Below are positions 1-4,568 of a stretch of DNA of 5,289 nucleotides, piece by piece. A program made the translations under genes and the position numbers. Under the pieces are notes generated by a model. It made no database searches. It was not told the origin of the DNA and was given only the letters and a program-made list of their open reading frames with translations. Every line of letters begins with the position of its first letter. Within the stretch, counting starts at the first letter, position 1. This stretch comes from an uncultured Oscillospiraceae bacterium (GTDB lineage: Bacteria; Bacillota; Clostridia; Oscillospirales; Oscillospiraceae): contig CANQKJ010000156.1 of assembly GCA_947624465.1 (NCBI GenBank), positions 1 to 5,289 on the forward strand, read 5' to 3'.

Positions 1-106
1 TGTGGCAGGCCAGGCACTCCCGGCGGCGGCGGATGCTGCTCCCCTCCTCGGCGGGGCGGGAGTCCACCACCTTGCTCTCCAGATGGGCGCAAAATGGGCA
101 TTTCAC
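1..106 (-). CDS. nrdR: NrdR transcriptional repressor, N-terminal part (runs off left edge)
   Basis: NrdR is a zinc-ribbon/ATP-cone repressor that binds NrdR boxes upstream of ribonucleotide reductase genes and senses adenine nucleotides. Only the first 35 codons are visible. They begin VKCPFC, continue with a V-V-D-S-R-P stretch at residues 13-18 and an S-S-I-R-R-R-R-E run at 23-30, and reach a second CxxC at 31-34. The four cysteines (3, 6, 31, 34) form the zinc ribbon, and this layout is highly characteristic of NrdR. The ATP-cone lies outside the window. The start is GTG at 106-104, with AGGAGG (115-120) 8 bases upstream; the nearby ATG is out of frame. It follows upp by 22 bases on the same strand, so it is probably the last visible gene of the tsaE-tsaB-upp cluster. 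The short visible length is the only uncertainty. Confidence 0.93.
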   Translation of the reverse strand, partial: MKCPFCAHLESKVVDSRPAEEGSSIRRRRECLACH

Positions 107-114
107 GGCGTCGT

Positions 115-120
115 CCTCCT
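115..120 (-). promoter_or_regulatory. Ribosome binding site of nrdR
   Basis: AGGAGG on the minus strand, with 8 bases to the GTG at 106-104. It sits in the 22-base gap after the upp stop codon. It decides the GTG start, because no in-frame ATG lies nearby. Confidence 0.8.
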
Positions 121-128
121 CTCAGAAC

Positions 129-761
129 TCACTTGGTGCCGAAGATGCGGTCGCCGGCGTCTCCCAGGCCGGGGACGATGTAGGCGTGGTCGTTGAGGCC
201 CTGATCCACGGCGGCCACATAGATGTCCACGTCGGGGTGGTCCTTCTGGACGGCGGCGATGCCCTCGGGGGCGGCGATGATGTTCATCAGCTTCACGCTC
301 TTGCAGCCGTAGCCCTTGATGAAGGTAACGGCGGCGGCAGCGGAGCCGCCGGTGGCCAGCATGGGGTCCAGCACGATCACGTCCCGCTCGGCGATGTCGG
401 GGGGCATCTTGCAGTAATACTCAACAGGCAGATGGGTCTCCGGGTCCCGGTACAGGCCGATGTGGCCCACCTTGGCGGAGGGGATCAGGTTCAGGATGCC
501 GTCCACCATGCCCAGGCCGGCCCGCAGGATGGGGACGATGGCCAGCTTCTTGCCGGACAGGGCCTTGAAGGTCCCGGTGGTGATGGGAGTCTCCACCTCC
601 ACGTCCTCCAGCTGGAGGTCCCGGGTGGCCTCGTAACACTCCAGCATGGCGATCTCGGAGACGATCTCCCGGAACTCCTTCACGCCGGTGTCCTTGTTGC
701 GCAGGATGGTCAGCTTGTGCTGCAGCAGGGGGTGATCCAGTACGTGTACTTTGCCTTCCAT
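129..761 (-). CDS. upp: Uracil phosphoribosyltransferase
   Basis: This cytosolic pyrimidine-salvage enzyme converts uracil and PRPP to UMP and pyrophosphate. The product is 210 residues, close to the usual length of about 209. The N-terminal V-L-D-H-P-L (7-12) is typical of the family. PILRAGLGM lies at 77-85. The PRPP-binding loop [11 protein letters not shown] is at 130-140. The C-terminal uracil-binding segment [12 protein letters not shown] (194-205) is followed by the family ending IFGTK. No key residue appears to be missing. The ATG at 761-759 was chosen because GAGGAGAGG (770-778) stands 8 bases upstream and the product then starts where family members start; the frame stays open further upstream only as a shadow inside tsaB. 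It lies 17 bases after tsaB and 22 before nrdR, so co-transcription is likely. Linkage with nrdR gives this end of the cluster a nucleotide-metabolism theme. Confidence 0.97.
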   Translation of the reverse strand: MEGKVHVLDHPLLQHKLTILRNKDTGVKEFREIVSEIAMLECYEATRDLQLEDVEVETPITTGTFKALSGKKLAIVPILRAGLGMVDGILNLIPSAKVGHIGLYRDPETHLPVEYYCKMPPDIAERDVIVLDPMLATGGSAAAAVTFIKGYGCKSVKLMNIIAAPEGIAAVQKDHPDVDIYVAAVDQGLNDHAYIVPGLGDAGDRIFGTK

Positions 762-769
762 AGTAAAAA

Positions 770-778
770 CCTCTCCTC
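770..778 (-). promoter_or_regulatory. Ribosome binding site of upp
   Basis: GAGGAGAGG on the minus strand, directly following the tsaB stop codon (781-779) and 8 bases from the upp ATG. It fixes the upp start at 761 and leaves no room for a separate promoter, which supports co-transcription with tsaB. Confidence 0.75.
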
Positions 779-1489
779 TTATTGGTTTTGTGAGTTGATC
801 CGCTCCAGCCGCTCCCGCTCGGCCTGGCTGAGCCGGTGATAGGCGGGGGCCATGGCGGCGGCGGAGACCAGCTTCCCCTCCCCCGCCAGCCGGAGGGCGC
901 ACAGGGCCACCCCATAGGCGGACTGGTCCCGCAGGTGGGGCGGCGCCAATACGGCGGGCGTCCCCCGCTCCTGAAAGCCATTATAACACAAAAGCGCGCC
1001 GTCTCCAACCAGAATTTGCGTTTTCCCCGAAATTTTTGCCTGATCCGCCAGCTCGTCCAGGCTGACCGCCCCGTCCTCGCTGAGCCGAGTGAGCTTCCCG
1101 CCCTCCGCCTGGAACCGGGCGGCGTAGACCTGATCCCTTCTCGCGTCCATGACGGCGCAGATCTCCCCGCCCATATGGACCAAGGGCCAGGCCATGGACT
1201 CCAGGGTGGAGCAGGGGGCGCAGGGCTTGTCCCCCGGCCAGGCCAGGCCCTTGGCGGCGGCCACGCCGATGCGCACCCCCGTGAAGGACCCCGGCCCCGC
1301 GGCCACGGCCACCACGTCCATGTCCTCCAGCTTTAGGCCCGCGTTTTTCAGCAGATCGGAGACCATGGGCATCAGGGTGGCGGAGTGGGTCAGGCCGCTG
1401 TTCTGAAAGGACTGGGCGATGAGCCTCTCGTCCTCCGTCACCGCCACCGAGGCGCAGACGGCGGAGGTCTCCAGGGCCAATGTTCTCAT
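779..1489 (-). CDS. tsaB: tRNA threonylcarbamoyladenosine biosynthesis protein TsaB (YeaZ)
   Basis: TsaB is a catalytically inactive ASKHA-fold paralogue of TsaD. With TsaD and TsaE it forms the complex that moves the threonylcarbamoyl group from threonylcarbamoyl-AMP to A37 of ANN-decoding tRNAs. The product is 236 residues, normal for the family. Visible marks are the N-terminal LALETS (4-9), T-H-S (34-36), the glycine-rich [11 protein letters not shown] (65-75), [10 protein letters not shown] (113-122), and a C-terminal [10 protein letters not shown] (217-226) like the conserved tail of the family. The start ATG at 1489-1487 is preceded by AAAGGAGG (1497-1504) with 7 bases spacing. tsaE lies upstream across a 184-base gap holding a repeat, and upp follows 17 bases downstream. 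In many Firmicutes tsaB is followed by rimI and tsaD; here neither is present downstream in the visible cluster. GGCGCGCC between the ribosome binding site and the start is an incidental 8-base palindrome. Confidence 0.95.
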   Translation of the reverse strand: MRTLALETSAVCASVAVTEDERLIAQSFQNSGLTHSATLMPMVSDLLKNAGLKLEDMDVVAVAAGPGSFTGVRIGVAAAKGLAWPGDKPCAPCSTLESMAWPLVHMGGEICAVMDARRDQVYAARFQAEGGKLTRLSEDGAVSLDELADQAKISGKTQILVGDGALLCYNGFQERGTPAVLAPPHLRDQSAYGVALCALRLAGEGKLVSAAAMAPAYHRLSQAERERLERINSQNQ

Positions 1490-1496
1490 AGGCGCG

Positions 1497-1504
1497 CCTC
1501 CTTT
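1497..1504 (-). promoter_or_regulatory. Ribosome binding site of tsaB
   Basis: AAAGGAGG on the minus strand, 7 bases from the tsaB ATG. It lies outside the 1521-1668 repeat, so the repeat has not disturbed translation initiation of tsaB. Confidence 0.75.
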
Positions 1505-1520
1505 GTGTTGGCAATTTTGT

Positions 1521-1668
1521 GGAGAAAACCCTCAGTCAGCCCTTCGGGCTGCCAGCTCCCTTTGCGAAGGGAGCCTTGGTACGTTGCCTGCGCCGCGGTG
1601 CGTATCACGCACCAAGCCCCCTTTCGCAAAAGGGGGTGCCGAGCAAAGCGAGGCGGGGGATTTTCTCC
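1521..1668. repeat. Palindromic intergenic repeat, MITE-like, between tsaE and tsaB
   Basis: This 148-base non-coding unit fills most of the tsaE-tsaB gap. Its ends are inverted copies: GGAGAAAA at 1521-1528 and TTTTCTCC at 1661-1668. The similarity continues imperfectly inward (CCCTC versus GGGGG on the facing side). Inside are four perfect hairpins: CAGCCC/GGGCTG (1537-1542 with 1546-1551); GCTCCCTT/AAGGGAGC (1555-1562 with 1567-1574); GGTGCGT/ACGCACC (1597-1603 with 1607-1613); CCCCCTTT/AAAGGGGG (1617-1624 with 1629-1636). CTTGGT (1575-1580) can also pair with ACCAAG (1611-1616), enclosing the third hairpin. From memory, units with this CCCTCAGTCAGCC start and GGCGGGGGATTTT end are dispersed many times in gut clostridial genomes, but no second copy is in this window. 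No protein is encoded and no clear target-site duplication is visible. No hairpin is followed by a T-run on the minus strand, so I do not call a terminator. Confidence 0.72.
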
Positions 1669-1673
1669 GCCCT

Positions 1674-2093
1674 TTAAATTCCCTCAATGGTAACGACCCT
1701 ATCGTCGTCCCCCGGGCCCCGGCGGATGTCCACCCGGATGGCGTCCGGCTCGATGGCCTCCGCCACGTTCTCGCTCCACTCCACGGCGCACACGCCCCCT
1801 CGGGCCAGATAGTCCTCCCAGCCGATGTGGAACAGCTCGTCGGCCCCCTCCAGCCGGTACATATCGAAGTGGAACAGGGGGAGCCTGCCCCCCTCGTACT
1901 CGTTGACGATGGTGAAGGTGGGGCTGGTCACCCGCTCGCCGATCCCCAGACCCCGGGCCATGCCGGAGACAAAGGCGGTCTTCCCCGCCCCCAGGTCGCC
2001 GGTGAAGGCCACCACCGTCCCGGCGGACAGCCGCGCCCCCAGACGCTCTCCCAGGGTCTCGGTCTCCGCCCGGCTGTGGGTGATGTATTCCAT
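1674..2093 (-). CDS. tsaE: tRNA threonylcarbamoyladenosine biosynthesis ATPase TsaE (YjeE)
   Basis: TsaE is a small P-loop ATPase that binds the TsaB-TsaD complex and drives the t6A37 transfer cycle. From the chosen ATG (2093-2091) it has 139 residues. The N-terminus E-Y-I-T-H-S-R-A-E-T-E-T-L-G resembles other family members. The Walker A motif GDLGAGKT is at 32-39. SPTFTIVNEY (57-66) is the family's switch-like segment. HFDMYRL (75-81) is the Walker B-like D-x-Y-R region, and VEWSEN (104-109) is the conserved E-W motif. An in-frame ATG at 2141-2139 would add 16 residues, but it overlaps the probable -10 box and lies upstream of the expected transcript start, so the shorter form is preferred. 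Its ribosome binding site is weak: GGGAG about 12 bases upstream. It is the first gene of the minus-strand cluster. Confidence 0.95.
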   Translation of the reverse strand: MEYITHSRAETETLGERLGARLSAGTVVAFTGDLGAGKTAFVSGMARGLGIGERVTSPTFTIVNEYEGGRLPLFHFDMYRLEGADELFHIGWEDYLARGGVCAVEWSENVAEAIEPDAIRVDIRRGPGDDDRVVTIEGI

Positions 2094-2131
2094 CGCGTCA
2101 AAACACTCCCATTTGTAAACTCTTTCAAAAC

Positions 2132-2137
2132 AGTATA
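2132..2137 (-). promoter_or_regulatory. Probable promoter of the tsaE-tsaB-upp-nrdR cluster (extended -10)
   Basis: Read on the minus strand, TGCTATACT (2140-2132) fits an extended -10 element, TG-n-TATACT. The hexamer TATACT occupies 2137-2132. With a normal 17-base spacer the -35 position would be TAGCAC, a poor match, as is common for extended -10 promoters. A transcript start near 2125 would give a leader of about 32 bases before the tsaE ATG. The region is AT-rich compared with its surroundings. This is a prediction from sequence only. Confidence 0.55.
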
Positions 2138-2158
2138 GCATATCCGGCGGAAATGTGC

Positions 2159-2164
2159 TATACT
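2159..2164 (+). promoter_or_regulatory. Probable promoter of the SEDS gene (extended -10)
   Basis: TGCTATACT (2156-2164) on the plus strand contains TATACT with an upstream TG, an extended -10 element. The -35 position at 17 bases is TAGCAT (2136-2141), weak, and it overlaps the opposing promoter's -10 box. A transcript start near 2171 would leave about 31 bases before the GTG at 2202, mirroring the leader on the other strand. Confidence 0.55.
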
Positions 2165-2187
2165 AATTTGCGATTTTATCACCGGAA

Positions 2188-2193
2188 AGGGGG
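2188..2193 (+). promoter_or_regulatory. Ribosome binding site of the SEDS gene
   Basis: AGGGGG, within AAAGGGGG, 8 bases before the GTG at 2202. It decides the GTG start; no in-frame ATG competes nearby. Confidence 0.65.
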
Positions 2194-2201
2194 CGAAGCC
2201 C

Positions 2202-3452
2202 GTGCCGAAGCGCAAGTCCACCATCAAGAGCCTGGGCTCCGCCCTGGCCGACCTGTTCCTGCGCCCGGTGGAGACCCTCAAGGAGTTCTGGCACAAGGGG
2301 GACGTGGTGCTGCTGGGGCTGTGCGTGCTGGCCTCCCTCATGGGGCTGGTGCTGATCTACTCCGCCACCCGATACAAGGAGTCGGTGTATACCTCCTTCC
2401 TCCGGCAGGATTTCATCAAACAGGCGGTGTTCATCCTTCTGGGCGTCGTGCTGTACATCTGGATCACCTTCGTGGACATCGAGTACCTGATGGAGCGGTG
2501 GTGGTGGGTGTTCCTGGCCCTGGGCCTCTTTGTCATCCTGCTCATCATCCCCTTTGGCCGGGAGATCGGCGGCAACAAGAGCTGGGTGTACTTCCCCGGC
2601 ATCCCCATCGGCTTCCAGCCGGGAGAGATCGCCAAGCTGGCCTATATCGTGGTGCTGGCCTGGCTGATGAACCGGGAGCGGCAGAAGGGCAAGGGCGTGG
2701 GCAAATTCTCCGCCCTGGTGAAATATGTGCTGCTCACCGTGCTGTTCGCCGGCCTGCTGGCGGTGCTGTCCGGGGACTTCGGCATGGTGCTGGTCTACCT
2801 GGGCCTGTTCGTCATCATGGCCTGGGAGGGCGGCGTGAGCAAGTGGTGGTTCCTGGGGGGCTCCGCCGCCATCGTGGGGACGGTGGTCCCCCTCTGGGTC
2901 CTCGTCCTGCCCAACACCAGGTTCTGGGACGACTACCGGATCAAGCGCATCCGGGTGGTGTTCGACCACGACCTGGATCCCCAGGACCGGGGCTGGCAGC
3001 AGGGCCAGTCCATCCGGGCCATCGGCTCGGGCCAGCTCACCGGCCAGGGCTATCTGAAGGGCGCCATCACCCAGTCGAAGATCCCCGGCGACCTGCCCGC
3101 CCGGTACACCGACGAGATCTTCGCCGTGTGCGGGGAGGAGTTCGGGCTGATCGGCTGCTGCGCGGTGCTGCTGGTGCTTCTGACCATCATCTGCCGGTGC
3201 GTGTGGGTGTCCCGCCGGGCCAAGAGCCATCTGTCCGCCTATATCTCCATGGGCATCGCCGGGATGCTCATGGTCCAGACCATCATCAACGTGGGGATGT
3301 GCCTGTATGTGCTGCCGGTGGTGGGCCTCACCCTCCCCTTTTTCAGCTACGGCGGCACCTCCACCCTCACCCTGTTCATTGCCATGGGCGTCGTGTCGGG
3401 CATCAAGATGCGGCCGCTGCCCAGCTGGCTTCGGGACCGGAGCCAGCTCTGA
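2202..3452 (+). CDS. SEDS-family peptidoglycan glycosyltransferase (FtsW/RodA/SpoVE-like)
   Basis: SEDS proteins are integral-membrane glycosyltransferases that polymerise lipid II into glycan strands, normally paired with a class B penicillin-binding protein. The product has 416 residues, usual for the family, with about ten hydrophobic segments, the first at 34-54 and the last at 375-400, after a basic cytoplasmic N-terminus. Family marks are FQPGEIAKLAYIV (138-150), the extracytoplasmic stretch Q-S-I-R-A-I-G-S-G-Q-L-T-G-Q-G (269-283), YTDEIFAVCGEEFGLIG (302-318), and the C-terminal L-P-V-V-G-L-T-L-P-F-F-S-Y-G-G-T-S (371-387). Asp304 aligns with the Asp regarded as catalytic in RodA/FtsW, normally in a T-D-F-I-F context; here the next residue is Glu. 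Division, elongation and sporulation members cannot be separated from sequence alone, and no partner PBP is visible, so no symbol is given. The start is GTG, with AGGGGG 8 bases upstream. A strong terminator follows 10 bases after the stop, so the gene is probably monocistronic. Confidence 0.95.
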   Translation: MPKRKSTIKSLGSALADLFLRPVETLKEFWHKGDVVLLGLCVLASLMGLVLIYSATRYKESVYTSFLRQDFIKQAVFILLGVVLYIWITFVDIEYLMERWWWVFLALGLFVILLIIPFGREIGGNKSWVYFPGIPIGFQPGEIAKLAYIVVLAWLMNRERQKGKGVGKFSALVKYVLLTVLFAGLLAVLSGDFGMVLVYLGLFVIMAWEGGVSKWWFLGGSAAIVGTVVPLWVLVLPNTRFWDDYRIKRIRVVFDHDLDPQDRGWQQGQSIRAIGSGQLTGQGYLKGAITQSKIPGDLPARYTDEIFAVCGEEFGLIGCCAVLLVLLTIICRCVWVSRRAKSHLSAYISMGIAGMLMVQTIINVGMCLYVLPVVGLTLPFFSYGGTSTLTLFIAMGVVSGIKMRPLPSWLRDRSQL

Positions 3453-3462
3453 CCGTCTCCCC

Positions 3463-3503
3463 GCGGGAGGTTTCCAAACCCGGAAACCTCCCGCATACTT
3501 TTT
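3463..3503 (+). terminator. Intrinsic terminator after the SEDS gene
   Basis: A perfect 13-base stem, GCGGGAGGTTTCC (3463-3475) with GGAAACCTCCCGC (3482-3494), has a 6-base loop and is followed after ATAC by TTTTT (3499-3503) and further pyrimidines. It begins 10 bases after the TGA. It should end the SEDS transcript and separate it from the next gene. Confidence 0.88.
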
Positions 3504-3540
3504 CCCTCTTTGGAGAAAGCTATCAGCACTATCACAAGTT

Positions 3541-3546
3541 AGGAGG
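3541..3546 (+). promoter_or_regulatory. Ribosome binding site of the Ig/SLH protein gene
   Basis: AGGAGG, 8 bases before the GTG at 3555, which it identifies as the start. The 37 bases between the terminator and this site hold no promoter I would call. TATCAC at 3530-3535 is a possible -10, but it lacks a good -35. Confidence 0.8.
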
Positions 3547-3554
3547 CTTTCCCC

Positions 3555-4517
3555 GTGAGATCCCGTATTCTACTGCTCACCCTGTGCCTGACCGCGGCCC
3601 TCGCCATGCCCGCCGCGGCCCTGACCCTCACCAACAAGGAGGCGGCCAACGCCGCCCCCATCGCCGAGGACCTGGAGCTGACCACCTACAAGGGGGTGGC
3701 CATCACCGGCCGGTTCGCCGCCGTGGACCCGGAGGGCGACCTGGTCTCCTTCCAGGTGGTGGATCCCCCCGCCCGGGGCCAGATCACCCTGGACGAGAAC
3801 GACCCCGCCGCCTTCTGGTACACCCCCTATGAGGGCAAAAAGGGCAAGGACTCCTTCACCTACGTGGCCATCGACGCCCTGGGCAACACCTCCGAGCCGG
3901 CCAAGGTGAAGATCACCATCCAAAAGCAGTCCACCAAGGTCACCTATTCCGATCTGTCCGGCGACCCCGGCCACTACGCCGCCCTCCATCTGGCGGAGGA
4001 GGGGATCTACGTGGGCCGGCAGGTGGGTCCGCTGTACTGCTTCGACCCGGAGGACACCTTCACCCGGGAGGAGTTCCTGACCCTGGCCATGGACGCGGCG
4101 GGCGCGGCGCCGCTGGAAAACGTGTCTCTCACCGGCTTCTATGACGACGAGGGCATCTCCGCCTGGGCCAAGGGCTATGTGTCCGCCGCCCTGGTCAGCG
4201 GTACGGTCCGGGGCAGCCAGAACGAGGCGGGCCAGGCCGTGTTCAACCCCGACGCCCCCATCACCTGCGCCGAGGCCGCCGTCCTCATCGACCGGCTGCT
4301 GGCGGTGGGGGACGTGACCTCCCCCGCTTTCGCCTCCGAGACCGCCGCGGCCGCCCCCGCCTGGGCCGCCCAGTCCGTCACCAACATGGAGGCGGTGTCC
4401 GTTCTCCCGGCAAACGTCACGCTGGCCGAGCCCCTGACCCGCTCCGAGGGCGCCCGGATGCTCTCCGCCATGCTGGATGTGGTGGACAGCCGCCAGACCA
4501 CCCGCTGGTTCTGGTAA
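3555..4517 (+). CDS. Secreted protein with Ig-like domain and S-layer homology (SLH) repeats
   Basis: This 320-residue protein is predicted to be exported and held on the cell wall. Residues 1-22 form a signal peptide: R-S-R, a hydrophobic core, and a cleavage site around M-P-A-A-A. Residues about 34-122 match the bacterial Ig/cadherin-like fold of the Big_9/tandem-95 kind: A-P-I-A-E-D-L, then VDPEGDLVSFQVV (57-69), WYTPYEG (88-94), and DSFTYVAIDALGN (99-111). Three SLH-like units follow. One is at 131-182 (Y-S-D-L, E-E-G-I-Y-V-G, F-D-P-E, F-T-R-E-E-F). The second is at 195-250 (F-Y-D-D, W-A-K-G-Y-V, F-N-P-D-A-P-I-T). The third, about 266-310 (A-P-A-W-A-A, L-T-R-S-E-G-A-R-M-L), is degenerate. 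SLH domains usually bind pyruvylated secondary cell-wall polymer. No catalytic domain is visible, so a structural or adhesive role is only inference. The start is GTG with AGGAGG 8 bases upstream. It converges on ftsK/spoIIIE. Confidence 0.88.
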   Translation: MRSRILLLTLCLTAALAMPAAALTLTNKEAANAAPIAEDLELTTYKGVAITGRFAAVDPEGDLVSFQVVDPPARGQITLDENDPAAFWYTPYEGKKGKDSFTYVAIDALGNTSEPAKVKITIQKQSTKVTYSDLSGDPGHYAALHLAEEGIYVGRQVGPLYCFDPEDTFTREEFLTLAMDAAGAAPLENVSLTGFYDDEGISAWAKGYVSAALVSGTVRGSQNEAGQAVFNPDAPITCAEAAVLIDRLLAVGDVTSPAFASETAAAAPAWAAQSVTNMEAVSVLPANVTLAEPLTRSEGARMLSAMLDVVDSRQTTRWFW

Positions 4518-4568
4518 ACGCATAGAAGGACTCCCTCTCCACACGGAGAGGGAGTCCTTTCGCGTTTA
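4515..4568. terminator. Bidirectional terminator between convergent genes
   Basis: A perfect 15-base stem, AAGGACTCCCTCTCC (4526-4540) with GGAGAGGGAGTCCTT (4545-4559), has loop ACAC. An outer 7-base pair, TAAACGC (4515-4521) with GCGTTTA (4562-4568), flanks it, with small unpaired bulges between (4522-4525 and 4560-4561). The outer arms contain the TAA stops of both flanking genes. T-tracts are short on both sides, so efficiency is uncertain, but position and stem strength support termination in both directions. Confidence 0.78.

Larger units (their letters stand above)
2132..2164. repeat. Perfect 9-base inverted repeat in the divergent control region
   Basis: AGTATAGCA (2132-2140) is the exact reverse complement of TGCTATACT (2156-2164), with a 15-base centre. 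The arms coincide with the -10 boxes of the two divergent promoters. After one mismatch the pairing continues for two more positions (2142-2143 with 2153-2154). It could simply be two similar promoters back to back, or it could also be a regulator's binding site. Confidence 0.7.

Noticed and set aside
33..839. Long plus-strand open frame opposite upp
   Set aside because: It is antisense to a clear 210-residue Upp, its product is low-complexity Gly/Val/His/Asp sequence of the kind GC-rich DNA gives in a shadow frame, and it has no family motif.
1529..1640. Hairpins in the repeat as terminators or a riboswitch
   Set aside because: Stems are strong, but no T-run follows any of them on the minus strand, and no known riboswitch core is recognisable. 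The inverted ends fit a dispersed repeat better.
2094..2141. Sixteen-residue N-terminal extension of TsaE from an ATG at 2141
   Set aside because: This ATG overlaps the probable -10 box and would lie upstream of the transcript start; the family-like N-terminus begins at 2093.
2163..3230. 355-codon minus-strand open frame opposite the SEDS gene
   Set aside because: Its His/Gln/Pro/Asp-rich product is the mirror of Leu/Val/Trp-rich membrane codons. It has no motif, and the SEDS gene on the other strand is unambiguous.
3504..3540. Promoter for the Ig/SLH gene
   Set aside because: The weak TATCAC at 3530-3535 has no acceptable -35 partner at normal spacing, so I do not call it, although some promoter is expected after the terminator.
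2153..3832. 559-codon plus-strand open frame spanning the SEDS gene and the start of the SLH gene
   Set aside because: It is in a different frame from both real genes, runs across a strong terminator and encodes Arg/Gly/Pro/His-rich filler, so it is a GC-driven artefact.
3570..4544. 324-codon minus-strand open frame opposite the Ig/SLH gene
   Set aside because: The product is Gly/His/Val-rich low complexity, whereas the plus-strand frame has a signal peptide, an Ig-like domain and SLH motifs.
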